This document shows, piece after piece, positions 17,482 to 25,965 of a stretch of DNA of 64,000 bases (position 1 is the first letter of the stretch; every line of letters starts with the position of its first letter). The stretch is from AC-32 sp963766375. GTDB taxonomy: Bacteria > Actinomycetota > Thermoleophilia > Gaiellales > Gaiellaceae. The notes beneath the pieces are model-generated. The model was not told where the DNA came from, ran no database searches, and was given only the letters and a program-made list of their open reading frames with translations. Both the position numbers and the translations under genes were made by a program. The stretch covers positions 1 to 64,000 of the forward strand of contig CAVXZG010000010.1 of the NCBI GenBank assembly GCA_963766375.1, written 5' to 3'.

Positions 17482-18155
17482 GGCACCGAGTACCTGAAGC
17501 GGGCGAGCTGAGGCTTCGACGCCAGCCGGGAGGCGAACCGCGCCTCGAGGACGAAGCGCACCGGGGAGCCGGCGCCGGGTCGCCGCAGCTCGGCGTAGAA
17601 GCGGGCCTTCGGGCTCCGAACGATCTCGACGACGTTGGCGTCGCGAGGAGCGGTCCGGGCGACCGACCCGCCGACGAGCCGGGCGATCCGCTTTCCGAGC
17701 GCAGGGTCGACCGAAACGACCACCGTCTTCCGCACCTCCCCGCCGAAGCCGTGCAACAGGGGCTCCGGGAACGAGCCCACGACGACCGCGTCGTCGAGCG
17801 GGTCGCGCCAGGAGCGATAGTCCCACCACTCGACGTCACCGTTCCGGAGCCGGTACTCGGCGGAGCCCTGGTCGGCGAGGTAGCCGTTCACGTAGTAGAA
17901 CCAGGAGCGGCGCCCGTGCTCGGCGGCGCCGTCCACGACCCGCACGTACCGCCCGCCGTAACGAGTCTTGATCTCGGCCACGCGATCAAGGCCTTGCAGG
18001 GCTGTCAGACCGGCCGGCACCGTCCCGACGTGCAGCACCCTCGCTCCCCGGTCACGGGTCACCCAGACGGTCGCGTGGCCGGAGCTGCTCGTTCCCGAGC
18101 TGCAGCCGGCCAGCGCGACCGAGAGGATCGCCGCGAGTGCGGCGAACCGCTTCAC
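17478..18155 (-). CDS. DUF4430 lipoprotein of the B12 operon
   Basis: 225 aa from GTG 18155 (GTGA overlap with the upstream gene). The signal peptide ends in a lipobox, ILSVALAGCSS, so the mature protein is probably lipid-anchored outside the membrane. The DUF4430 core is SWFYYVNGYLADQGSAEYRL followed by RNGDVEWWDYRSW. DUF4430 matches the C-terminal beta domain of human transcobalamin and intrinsic factor. The last ~80 residues (from KTVVVSVDPALGKRIARLVGG) form an extra domain I cannot name. It probably presents cobalamin to the S component; this is inferred from fold, anchoring and riboswitch control. Confidence 0.82.
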   Translation of the reverse strand: MKRFAALAAILSVALAGCSSGTSSSGHATVWVTRDRGARVLHVGTVPAGLTALQGLDRVAEIKTRYGGRYVRVVDGAAEHGRRSWFYYVNGYLADQGSAEYRLRNGDVEWWDYRSWRDPLDDAVVVGSFPEPLLHGFGGEVRKTVVVSVDPALGKRIARLVGGSVARTAPRDANVVEIVRSPKARFYAELRRPGAGSPVRFVLEARFASRLASKPQLARFRYSVP

Positions 18156-18751
18156 CGCAACGCGTTCGAGCGCACCGCGCCCTTGAGCGTCGCGGTCACG
18201 AGGCCCTTGTGGGCCCCGAGGCACGCACTGCCCGTGCGGGCCAGGACGCTGCGGCCGCCGGCGTGAAGCCTCGCGCCACGCGCGGCCGTCCTCTTGCCGT
18301 TGTCGTCCTGAGCCACCACCCGATAGCAGCCGCGCTTCTTCGTGGCCTGCAGGACGAGCGTTGGCGGCCCGCCGGTGGGGCCGAAGGTGGCCCAGTACCA
18401 GAGCACCCTGTCACCGTCCTTGAGGACGACCGCGTCGGCCCCGACCGGCGGTGAGACTCCGTTCACCTTGAAGACCCAGCCGTTCGAGCCGCCGGCCAGG
18501 TAGCGGCCGATCTGGTCGACGTACGGCCCGAAGGACGTGGTCGTCACGTGGTAGTAGAACTCGGCCGCGAGGCTGGCCGAATCGAGCGCGTCGAGCGCAT
18601 TGGCCTTGACGGTGAGCGTCGGCTCGGTCGAGCCGAAGATGTTCCGGGTCTTGCCTTCGACCCGGACGTGCACGTCCACGGCCAGAGCCGCGGGAACGAG
18701 CAGGAGCGCCGTCATGCCGACGGCGAGCCACATGGAGAGACGCCTGTACAC
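18152..18751 (-). CDS. secreted DUF4430 protein, first gene of the B12 operon
   Basis: 199 aa from GTG 18751, with GGAGG 5 nt upstream and the riboswitch directly before it. A signal peptide (YRRLSMWLAVGMTALLLVPA, cleavage likely after ALA) is followed by VDVHVRVEGKTRNIFGS and the DUF4430 signature GSNGWVFKVNGVSPPVGADA, then VVLKDGDRVLWYWATFG. The C-terminal third, from LVLQATKKRGCYRVVAQDDN, contains two Cys that could form a disulfide. The same beta fold forms the lid over the corrin ring in human B12 carriers. Role as an extracellular cobalamin-binding subunit is inference. Confidence 0.82.
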   Translation of the reverse strand: MYRRLSMWLAVGMTALLLVPAALAVDVHVRVEGKTRNIFGSTEPTLTVKANALDALDSASLAAEFYYHVTTTSFGPYVDQIGRYLAGGSNGWVFKVNGVSPPVGADAVVLKDGDRVLWYWATFGPTGGPPTLVLQATKKRGCYRVVAQDDNGKRTAARGARLHAGGRSVLARTGSACLGAHKGLVTATLKGAVRSNALR

Positions 18752-18786
18752 GAATCCTCCTTCCGCGAGGGGTTCGGGTTCGAGGC

Positions 18787-18945
18787 GACCGGCAGGTCTT
18801 CTGACTCGGGGCTTCCTCTCTCGCCGCCTTCCCGGCACGTGGCCAGTGGCACTTCGGCGAGGAGCGTCTCCCCTCACAGCGGCGGGACCGTCCCGGACTC
18901 ACACCGGGTTCCCTTACCGCTCGCCTTTCGGGCCAGAGCCTAACA
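18787..18945 (-). ncRNA. cobalamin (B12) riboswitch
   Basis: On the minus strand the conserved blocks appear in order: GGTAAGGGAACCCGGTGTGA, then TCCGGGACGGTCCCGCCGCTG with GTGA, the B12 box GTGCCACTGG, CCGGGAAGGCGGCGA, and GAGTCAGAAGACCTGCC. These are the class-defining segments of the AdoCbl riboswitch core, including the kissing-loop-associated GCCACTG. It ends about 36 nt before the GTG of the first DUF4430 gene. Binding of cobalamin should lower expression of the six-gene transport operon. A TAGGCT -10-like box lies at its 5' end. Confidence 0.96.
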
Positions 18946-18955
18946 TGGCCCCGCG

Positions 18956-19315
18956 ATGGCTCTCGCGCGGCGATTCTCGCTCTGGGCGCCCGTCCTGCTC
19001 TGGGCGGCGGTGATCTTCGCGCTCTCGGCGGTCCCGGGGCTCTCGACCGACCTCGGCGTCTGGGACACGATCCTGCGCAAGGCCGCGCACATGACCGAGT
19101 ACGCGATCCTCGCGCTGCTCCTCTTCCGCGCGCTCGGGCGCGAGGTGCCGGCGTTCCTGATCGGTTTCGCCTACGCCGTCTCCGACGAGATCCACCAGGA
19201 GTTCGTCCGCGGCCGCCACGCTTCGCCCTTCGACGTGGCGATGGACGCGGCCGGGCTGGCCCTGGGATTACTGCTTCTGCACGCGACGAGGCTTCGGACG
19301 ACCTCCGCTCCGTAG
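18956..19315 (+). CDS. VanZ-family membrane protein
   Basis: 119 aa, three to four hydrophobic segments. VanZ landmarks: an early FALSAVPGLST, RKAAHMTEYAILALLLFRAL with the conserved His-x3-Tyr/Glu, and SDEIHQEFVRGRHASPFDVA, which carries the Asp-Glu-x-His-Gln core, followed by MDAAGLALGLLLL. Some VanZ proteins contribute to glycopeptide tolerance; most are uncharacterised. A TAACAT -10-like box lies 9 nt upstream of the ATG, so a leaderless message is likely. The promoter region is shared with the divergent B12 riboswitch. Confidence 0.88.
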   Translation: MALARRFSLWAPVLLWAAVIFALSAVPGLSTDLGVWDTILRKAAHMTEYAILALLLFRALGREVPAFLIGFAYAVSDEIHQEFVRGRHASPFDVAMDAAGLALGLLLLHATRLRTTSAP

Positions 19316-19326
19316 AATTGAGCGGA

Positions 19327-19551
19327 GTGACCGACCGCAAGACCTTCGACGACCGGCAGCTCGACGCGATCCTCGAGCGGCTCGACGCGCTGCGCGAGGA
19401 GCTCAAGACCATGAACCGGCGGCTCGATCACAACGAGGGCTTCCTGGCGCTCGCGCACGAGGTCCGCTCGTTGAACGAGTCGCTCCAGGCGCTCGCCTAT
19501 GCGGCGCTCGGCGCGCAGGGTCCTCAGGTGCGGCGTCGCAGAACCGGCTAG
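19327..19551 (+). CDS. small coiled-coil protein
   Basis: 74 aa from GTG 19327, preceded by AGCGGA; a TTG at 19318 would add three residues. The chain is strongly helical and charged: RQLDAILERLDALREELKT, then MNRRLDHNEGFLALAHEVRS, suggesting a coiled coil. It begins 11 nt after vanZ and is probably co-transcribed with it. No family recognised. Confidence 0.6.
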   Translation: MTDRKTFDDRQLDAILERLDALREELKTMNRRLDHNEGFLALAHEVRSLNESLQALAYAALGAQGPQVRRRRTG

Positions 19552-19554
19552 GTC

Positions 19555-20646
19555 CTAGCGCGAGAGCTTGTAGAGCTCGCCGCCCAGCCCGACGGCGTAG
19601 AGCTCGCCCGCCGCGTCCTCGCCGAACGACGAGAGGTTCGGAACCCGGAACGCCTCACGCCGCTGCCCGCGCAGCTTGCCCTTGACCGCCCGCAGGCTCC
19701 AGATCGTGCCGTTGCAGTAGTCGCCGTAGAAGTAGCGGCCTCGCGCAGAGGGCACGGCCTTGCCGCGATAGACGTAGCCGCCGGTGATCGAGCAGCCTGC
19801 GTCATGGCTGTAGACGGCGATCGGGAAGACGAGCCGTGCCGCGAGGGTTCACCTTCTGGCCCACCGTGTAGCGCGCACGGCCCTCCCAGACCCGCCAGCC
19901 GTAGTTGTTCAGCCCGCGCTGCTGTGCCGGTGTGCGCAGGTCGACCTCCTCCCAGTCGCCCTGGCCGACGTCGCCGATGTAGAGGTCGCGCGTCGCCCGG
20001 TCCCAGGAGAAGCGCCAGGGGTTGCGCAGGCCGTAGCCGGCGATCTGCCAGCTCGCGCCCGCCTTGTCCACGTTCAGCCGCAGGAGCTTGCCGAGCCGCG
20101 AGCTCAGGTTCTGCGCGTGGTTGTTGGGGATCGCCCCCGGAGCCGCCGTCGCCCATGCCCACGTAGAGCTTCCCGTCGGGGCCGAACTGGAGCTGGCCGC
20201 CGTTGTGGTTCGAGTAGGGCTGGTTGACGAAGAGGATCTGGCGCGCGGTGCTCAGGCAGGCCGACCGTGCCGTTGGAGCGGAACTCGACCACGCGGGTGT
20301 CGCCCCTGTTGTCGGTGTAGTCCACGAAGAAGCGGTGGTTCGTCGCGTAATTCGGGTGGAATGCGACCGACAGGAGCCCCTGCTCCGAGTCGTCGTCGCC
20401 GACCCGGCTGCGGATGTCGAGAAACGGCTCCGACCGCAGCTTCCCGTTTACCAGCACGCGGATCACCCCGGGCTTCTCGACCACGTAGAGCCGGTTGGGC
20501 TCGCTGCGCGGCGCTCCCACGTAGACGGGCGACTCGAACCCCGTGGCGATCACGCGCATGCGGACCTGCGCCTGCTCGCGCCCCCCGCCGGCGGCCCCGG
20601 GCAGCACTGCTGCCACGACCGCGAGGCTGACCCCGAACCAGCGCAT
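19555..20646 (-). CDS. PQQ-dependent glucose/sorbosone dehydrogenase-like beta-propeller (Gdh), three frameshifts
   Basis: From ATG 20646 the protein has a signal peptide (MRWFGVSLAVVAAVLPGAAG) and the family sequence VIATGFESPVYVGAPRSEP, VVEKPGVIRV and QGLLSVAFHPNYATNHRFFV. Three extra bases, near 20258, 20130 and 19848, split the rest. Joined, it reads LFVNQPYSNHNGGQLQFGPD, YVGMGDGGSGGDP, GYGLRNPWRFSWD (catalytic-propeller Arg/Asn site), AGCSITGGYVYRGKAVP and GRYFYGDYCNGTIWSL. Total is about 362 aa, normal for the soluble sorbosone-dehydrogenase family, which oxidises sugars outside the cell with PQQ. It shares an A with the stop of the upstream RCK gene. Confidence 0.78.
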
Positions 20647-21311
20647 CAACTCTTGAGCAGCACCTTCCTCAACTCGTCCTCCTTGCCCGGCTGGAGGATC
20701 GCCAGGACCTGATCGCCGGCCTGGAGCTCGGTCGAGCCGACGGCGATCTCGGCGTGGCCGTTGCGCATGATCGAGATCAGGCGCGAGCCCTCCGGCAGGT
20801 CCAGCTGCTCGACCCGCTTGCCGGCGGCGGGGGCGCGCTCGTCGATCTGCACCTCGACGATCTCGAGATTCTCCTTGCGCAGCTCGAGCAGGTGGACGAG
20901 GTCGTGCTCCGGCACCTCGTGCTCGATCAGGGCCATCAGGCCGCGCGTGGCCGAGACCGTGGGCGAGATCCCGAGCAGGTCGAAGTGCGCCTGGTTGCGG
21001 GGGTCGTTCACGCGCGCGATTACCTTCGGCACGCCGTACTTCTCCTTCGACATCTGACTGATGATCAGGTTGTCCTCGTCGTCGCCCGTCAGCGCGGCGA
21101 CAACGTCCGGCGGCCGGGCGATGCCGGCTCGCTCGAGGACGTAGATCTCGGTCGCGTCACCGAGCTGGATCTGGTGCTCGAACTCGCGCTCGAGACGGAT
21201 GAAGCGGTCGCGGCGCTGCTCGATCAGCGTCACCTCGTGCTTGCCGTCCTTGAGCAGGGTTCGTGCGAAGTTGGCGCCGACCTTGCCGCCGCCCGCGACG
21301 AGGATGTACAT
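20646..21311 (-). CDS. TrkA/KtrA-type RCK protein (RCK_N plus RCK_C)
   Basis: 221 aa from ATG 21311, which overlaps the upstream RCK gene's stop (TGATG). RCK_N (residues 1-140): MYILVAGGGKVGANFARTLL is the GxGxxG nucleotide site, with LGDATEIYVLERAGI and VVAALTGDDEDNLIISQM. RCK_C (about 145-221): LLELRKENLEIVEVQIDERA and SRLISIMRNGHAEIAVGSTE. Such proteins gate K+ channels or transporters in response to NAD(H), ATP or c-di-AMP. No TrkH/KtrB channel is encoded here; the neighbours are APC-Usp permeases, which may be the partner. Confidence 0.9.
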   Translation of the reverse strand: MYILVAGGGKVGANFARTLLKDGKHEVTLIEQRRDRFIRLEREFEHQIQLGDATEIYVLERAGIARPPDVVAALTGDDEDNLIISQMSKEKYGVPKVIARVNDPRNQAHFDLLGISPTVSATRGLMALIEHEVPEHDLVHLLELRKENLEIVEVQIDERAPAAGKRVEQLDLPEGSRLISIMRNGHAEIAVGSTELQAGDQVLAILQPGKEDELRKVLLKS

Positions 21312-21742
21312 CAGGTTTTGGCTGGCTCCGCCGGTCGAACCTCGCAGGCGCGCACCGAGTCGAGGAGCACGTCGATCGCGACCGAGGTCGGGCAGATCGT
21401 TCGCAGCCCGCGCTGGCGGTAGAACTCGGCGCGGGCCGGGTCGAGCACGCGCACCACGACGCACTGGTTGTCGAAGCGCTGCTGGGCGACCTGGCCGATC
21501 ACGATGTTGGTGTTGTCCCCGTCGGTCGCCACGACCACCGCGTCGGCGTCTTCGATGCCCGCCTCGCGCAGGACGTCGGTGTCCATGCCGTGCCCGAGCA
21601 CGAAGCCGCCGGCCCAGTGGTCGCCAAGCCGGCCGAGTGCCTCTTCCTTTTCGTCCACGGCGGTCACCTCCCACCCTTCGCGGTCGAGCTGGAGGGCGAG
21701 GTTGGAGCCGACGCGGCCGCAGCCGATAACTAGTGCCTTCAC
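21311..21742 (-). CDS. TrkA-N (RCK_N only) protein
   Basis: 143 aa from ATG 21742. MKALVIGCGRVGSNLALQLD gives the Rossmann GxGxxG, followed by GHGMDTDVLREAGIEDADAV and ATDGDNTNIVIGQVAQQRF. It stops after the nucleotide-binding domain (VAIDVLLDSVRACEVRPAEP), with no RCK_C. Paired with the full RCK protein just downstream it could form a mixed octameric ring, as seen for paired TrkA/KtrA proteins; that is inference. It begins 14 nt after the end of the APC-Usp permease gene, so one transcript probably covers all three. Confidence 0.88.
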   Translation of the reverse strand: MKALVIGCGRVGSNLALQLDREGWEVTAVDEKEEALGRLGDHWAGGFVLGHGMDTDVLREAGIEDADAVVVATDGDNTNIVIGQVAQQRFDNQCVVVRVLDPARAEFYRQRGLRTICPTSVAIDVLLDSVRACEVRPAEPAKT

Positions 21743-21756
21743 GTTCTCACCTTAGC

Positions 21757-23653
21757 TCACTCCGGAACCGTGCCGTCTTCGTCGGTTGAGCCCTCCGGAA
21801 AGGCCACCACGAGCACCTCGCAGGGCGCCTTGCGCAGGACATATTCGACCGTCGGCGAGAAGAAGCGCGACTGCCGCCGCCAGCGCGGCGCGGAGCCGCA
21901 GACGATCAGGTCGTTGCCGCGCCGGGTCGCCTCGGAGACGATCGCCTCGCCGATCGAGCGCGCCCTGATCGTCTCCGTGCGCACTGCCACGCCGAGGTCG
22001 GCGCCGAGCAGCGCCGCCTCGGCGAGCGAGGCCGCGGCGCGCTCTTCCTGTTCGTCCAGCTCCGCGTCGATCGCCAGGTCGAGCGGCACGCGGATCACGA
22101 ACAGCGCCTCGACCTCCGCCCCGCGCTCGGCCGCGAGCTTGACGGCGGTGGCGACCATCTCCTCGCCGATCGCCCCGAGCTTCATCGGGACGAGGATGCT
22201 CGAGAACTCCGCCTCGGGCAGGTGCTCCGGCGGCGCCTCGACATGCTGAAGCAGGCCCTCGCCGCGTCCCTTGCGAACGAGCCCGTAGACCACCAGCCCG
22301 GCCGCGAGCCAGGCCGGGCCGCCGTAGCGGGCGCCCGCATGCGTGGCCAGAGCCGCGACCCAGATCGAGAAGGTCGCGACCGAGCCCACCAGCGCCGGAA
22401 GAGGCACCTCGACGCCCCGGATGCGCACGTTTGCCGGCGCCCGGAAGGGCCGTGGGAGCTCGGGCTCGCTGAAGCGCAGCTTGATCACCGCGAGCTGGGC
22501 GGCGGTGAACGCGCCCAGGACGCCGAAGCTGAACAGGCTCGCCAGGAAGGCGATGTCGTCCTTGATGAAGGAGGTCGCGATCAGAAGCGCGGCCGAGATG
22601 AGCGCTGCGGCGACGATGGCCTGCGGCGAGACGAGCGTCCGCCGGTTGAGGCGGCCGAAGGCGCGCGGCAACTGCCCGTGCTCGCCGAGCGAGTGGGCAA
22701 GCCGGGTGAACCCGGAGATCGAGGTCGTGACCGCGACGAGGAGGATCACCGCGCCCGTGAGGCCGACGTACACGCGCAACGCGGTCGCCAGGCCCTCGGG
22801 CAACGGCCCGCGCAGAGCGTCCACGATTCCCATCAGCGGCGCGTTGAGCCAGTCGCGTGCCGAGGCTGGTCGTGCCGCCCTGCGCCGGGAACGCGGAGAG
22901 GGCCACGAGCGCGATCGCGACGTAGATCACGACGACGAGCCCGATCCCGGAGAAGAGGCTCCGCGGCAGGTCCCGGCCGGGCTCGCGCGCCTCCTCGGCG
23001 AGGTTGGCGACGGTCTCGAGACCCGTATAGGCGAGCATCGCGAGCGGGAGCGCGAAGACGATCTGGTGCCAGCTCGGGTGCGATCCGATCGAGATCCCGT
23101 GGGTGAGCGCCTCGCCTGAGAACAGGAATGCGAAGCCGAGCACGACGAGCATCAGCTGCGTCGAGAGGTCGAGCACGGCGACGAAGATCCCGTAGCGGTA
23201 GAACGCGGAGCGCCGAACCAGCCTGATCGCAGCGACGGCCATGATCACGCCGACCCCGACCACGACGTCCCACGGATTGTGCTCGAGCGACTGCCACTTG
23301 AGCGCCGCCCCGAGGTAGTGCGGCATGAAGAGCGCCGAAAGCGCGATCACGATCAGGTAGTCGAGGAAGAGCGCCCAGCCGGTCAGGAAGCCGGCGAGGT
23401 CGTTGAACGCCCGACGGACGAAGGTGGCGGCGCCACCGGTCTCGGGAATCGCCGTCGTGCCCTCGGCGTAGGAGAGCGAGACGACGAGGAAGAGGGCGCC
23501 GACGAGGGCGAGCACCTCGGGCGTGAGGCCCAGCGCGTGCAGGGCGATGATCCCGAGCGCGATGTAGATCGAGGAGGCGACCTCGCCGTAGGCGACCGAG
23601 AACAGCGCGGGCGCGTCGAGAACGCGCTGGAGCCCTGAAATCTTCCGCGCCAC
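21757..23653 (-). CDS. APC-superfamily permease with C-terminal universal-stress (Usp) domain, one frameshift
   Basis: About 631 aa once one extra base near 22860 is removed (joined text DWLNAPLMGIVDALRG). Residues 1-430 hold twelve hydrophobic segments with APC features: LFSVAYGEVASSIYIALGII, ETGGAATFVRRAFND, ALPLAMLAYTGLETVANLAE, and SISGFTRLAHSLGEHGQLPR. The C-terminal ~150 residues form a Usp domain starting SSILVPMKLGAIGEEMVATA, with a nucleotide-type GSAPRWRRQSRFFSPTVEYV end. This layout is that of KimA/YdaO, an APC K+ importer with a Usp-like domain controlled by c-di-AMP, although many relatives are annotated as amino acid permeases. The linked RCK genes favour an ion role. Confidence 0.78.
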
Positions 23654-23670
23654 GTGCGGAGGTTAGAGCA

Positions 23671-23848
23671 CACGGGGGAACCCCTGGTTCCCCCGTGAGC
23701 CCCCTCCTTGCGGGCGCCTGCGTTGAGGCGCAAACGTCCCAGGAGCCGCCTCTTCGTCGCTCACTTCCTGTTGCTCTTGTCGCAGTGAGCCTCCCGCCGG
23801 GCAAAGCCCGGCTCCGGCGGCCGATCGTCGCTAACCAGCTACGAAAAC
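23671..23848. repeat. dense inverted repeats between two APC-Usp genes
   Basis: The 178 nt upstream of the APC-Usp gene at 23653 holds several hairpins in a row. A perfect 12-bp stem pairs CACGGGGGAACC (23671-23682) with GGTTCCCCCGTG (23686-23697). GCGCCT pairs with AGGCGC around 23715. GCTCAC pairs with GTGAGC across 26 nt. GCCGGGC pairs with GCCCGGC (loop AAA) inside a larger CCGCC/GGCGG pair near 23800. No T-run follows, so it is not a classical terminator; it could be a structured leader or an old mobile element. Confidence 0.5.
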
Positions 23849-23849
23849 A

Positions 23850-23872
23850 GTGACAGTCACTGTGACTGTCAC
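23850..23872. promoter_or_regulatory. 23-nt near-perfect palindrome, copy 1
   Basis: Arms GTGACAGTCAC and GTGACTGTCAC are exact reverse complements with a single T between them. The site covers the stop codon of the 49-aa membrane gene and lies upstream of the structured leader of the APC-Usp gene. A near copy with two changes occurs at 35287-35309. It may be a protein-binding site; no regulator is known from the sequence. Confidence 0.4.
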
Positions 23873-24018
23873 CGGCGGCGGTGGAGGAGGTACAAACGGC
23901 CGGCGCCGAGGGCCATGAAGAGGACGCCGATCAGGTAGCCGGTGCCGCCGCCGACACGGGCGGTCTGGACGACGAGCGCGATCCCGAGGCCGATCGCGAC
24001 CACGCCGAAGATCGTCAC
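23869..24018 (-). CDS. 49-aa two-helix membrane protein
   Basis: From GTG 24018 to TGA 23869: VTIFGVVAIGLGIALVVQTA, then RVGGGTGYLIGVLFMALG and the end AGRLYLLHRRR. Two hydrophobic segments with a Gly-rich turn and a basic tail suggest a hairpin in the membrane with its C-terminus inside. It starts 18 nt after the stop of the upstream APC-Usp gene in the same frame and may be its small accessory. Too short for a family call. Confidence 0.55.
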   Translation of the reverse strand: MTIFGVVAIGLGIALVVQTARVGGGTGYLIGVLFMALGAGRLYLLHRRR

Positions 24019-24036
24019 CAGGCCGCGGTACGAGCG

Positions 24037-25932
24037 TCATGCGGCCTTCGGCGCCGCCGCCACCATCACGCGGCACGGAGCGTTCTTGAGCACGAAGTCC
24101 ACGGTGTCGCCGAAGATCCGCGCGCTCCCGCGCCGCACGTCACGCCGGGGAGAGCCCATCACGATGATCTCGCTGTTGCGCCGCTCCGCTTCGTCCACGA
24201 TCGCCCGACCTGCGCGCCGCTCGCGGATCAGCCGCCCGACCACGTCCACGCCGTAGGCCTCGCCGATCGCGCGCGCCTCGTCGAGCAGGTCATGGGCGCG
24301 GTGCTCCATCGCGTCGGGCAGCGGCGCATCGAGAGACAGCTCCAATGGCACCTCCAGCACCGTCACCGCGGCAATCGTCGCCCCGCGTTCCGTCGCGAGG
24401 CGGCAGGCCAGGTCGACCGCCTCCTCGGACTCCCTCCGGTGCACGATCGGGACGAGCACGTTGCGGTACTCCAGCGCCACCCCGGGGCCGATCGGGATCG
24501 GCGCCCGCACCGTCTCCGCCAGCGGCGCGTGCAGCCTGCGGCGGTAGATCGCGTAGGTCACGAACCCGGCCGCAAGCCACCCCAGCCCGGCCCAACGCGT
24601 GCGCCGGCTCCTGCACGACAACGACCAGCCAGGCAAGACCGGTGCCGAGCCCGCCGAAGAGCGCGAAGAGCGGCCAGTCCACCCCGCGGAAGCGGAGGTT
24701 CGGTTTGGCACGGAAGACCAGCTCGTCGTTCGGGCTCTTGACCCGCAGCGCCACCACCGACGCATGCGCGATGGTGAACGAGAGCATCGCCCCGAACGAG
24801 TACATCGTCCCGAGGAAGTCCGTCTTGCCCGGAAGCAGCACGAGTCATCGGGATCACTCCCGCGAAGACCAAGAGCGAGATGTACGGCGTCTTGAATTTC
24901 CTGTGTAGCAGCCGGAAGACGTCCGGCAACTGCCGGTAGCTCCCCATCGCGTACGTGATCCGCGAGACGCCGATCACGCCGGCGTTCGTCGCGATGAAGA
25001 GGATCGTCGCGGCGAGAAGCCCCACGTACACCTTGAGCGCACTCAGCAGCGCGCCATGGATGCCCATGTTCTCGACCAGGCCCAGTACCGGGTCGTTCGA
25101 GAAGCCCTCCGGCGGGCCGACTCCCAGCAGTGTCGTGGTAGTGGCCGTCGGCGGTCTGCGTCACCGGCAGTGCCGACAGCGCGATCCAGGGCAGCGTGAA
25201 GTAAATCGCGAAGACCGCGATCGCGACGAACGAAATCGCGCGCGGGATGTTCTTGACCGGGTCGCGGGCCTCCTCGGCCAGGTTCGAGACGGTCTCGATC
25301 CCGGTGTAGGCGATCATCGCCACCGGAATCGCGATGAAGAACTGGCTCCAGGTGGGGGCGACGCCCAGATGGACGTTCGACGCCAGGATGTGCGGGCTGA
25401 AGATCAGCGCGAAACCGAGCAGCACGAGCAGGATCTGCGTCGCGAAGTCGATCAGCGCCAGGCCGATGTTCACCCGCGCCGACTCCCGCGTGCCGACGAT
25501 GTTCAGGGTGACCAGCACGGCGATCACGAGCCCGCCCCCGACGATGTCCCAGGGGTTCTCCTTCAGCGGCGCCCAGAAGATCGAGAGGTAGTGCGGCACG
25601 AAGAACGCCGAGATGGCGATCGTGATGATGTAGTTGAGCATCTGCGCCCACGCCGCCCCGAACGAGACGAGCTCGTTGAAGGCGTGGCGCGCGAAGCTCG
25701 AGGAGCCGCCGGCCTCCGGGAAGCGCACCGTCCCCTCCGCGTAGGTGGCCGCGGTGGCCGCGAAGATGATCCCCGCGATCACGAAGACGACGGGCGTCAG
25801 CCCGAGCGCGAAGACCGCCGTGACGCCGAGCGCGTAGTAGATCGACGAGCCGACGTTCCCGTAGGCGGTCGAGAACAGCGCCGGCGTCCCGAGAACGCGC
25901 TCCAGCCGCTGCTGCCGGCGCCGCCGTGACAT
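24037..25932 (-). CDS. second APC-Usp permease, three frameshifts
   Basis: Paralog of the permease at 21757: same length (about 630 aa after removing extra bases near 25140, 24843 and 24603) and same order of parts. N-terminus LFSTAYGNVGSSIYYALGVT, then PEAGGSSSFARHAFNELVSF, IAIPVAMIAYTGIETVSNLA and ATNAGVIGVSRITYAMGSYR. The C-terminal Usp domain begins EYRNVLVPIVHRRESEEAVD and ends TVDFVLKNAPCRVMVAAAP, with a nucleotide-site-like MGSPRRDVRRGSARI. Possible KimA-like K+ importer or amino acid permease. The duplicated arrangement suggests two systems differing in affinity or control. All TM landmarks survive across the shifts, so the gene is probably intact in the organism. Confidence 0.75.
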   Translation of the reverse strand: MSRRRRQQRLERVLGTPALFSTAYGNVGSSIYYALGVTAVFALGLTPVVFVIAGIIFAATAATYAEGTVRFPEAGGSSSFARHAFNELVSFGAAWAQMLNYIITIAISAFFVPHYLSIFWAPLKENPWDIVGGGLVIAVLVTLNIVGTRESARVNIGLALIDFATQILLVLLGFALIFSPHILASNVHLGVAPTWSQFFIAIPVAMIAYTGIETVSNLAEEARDPVKNIPRAISFVAIAVFAIYFTLPWIALSALPVTQTADGHYHDTAGSRPAGGLLERPGTGPGREHGHPWRAAECAQGVRGASRRDDPLHRDERRRDRRLADHVRDGELPAVAGRLPAATQEIQDAVHLALGLRGSDPDDSCCFRARRTSSGRCTRSGRCSRSPSRMRRWWRCGSRARTTSWSSVPNRTSASAGWTGRSSRSSAGSAPVLPGWSLSCRSRRTRWAGLGWLAAGFVTYAIYRRRLHAPLAETVRAPIPIGPGVALEYRNVLVPIVHRRESEEAVDLACRLATERGATIAAVTVLEVPLELSLDAPLPDAMEHRAHDLLDEARAIGEAYGVDVVGRLIRERRAGRAIVDEAERRNSEIIVMGSPRRDVRRGSARIFGDTVDFVLKNAPCRVMVAAAPKAA

Positions 25933-25965
25933 AGCCGCGGACTCTAGTGCCCGGCGCGGGCGCTA

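Noticed and set aside
18411..19412. Minus-strand 333-codon frame spanning vanZ and the riboswitch
   Set aside because: It crosses the conserved B12 riboswitch and the well-supported vanZ gene and is almost pure Arg/Pro/Ser.
23831..24076. Minus-strand open frame ending in a Pro run and Val-Thr repeats
   Set aside because: The Val-Thr run is translation of a DNA palindrome and the rest is Arg-rich; another frame holds a plausible 49-aa membrane protein.
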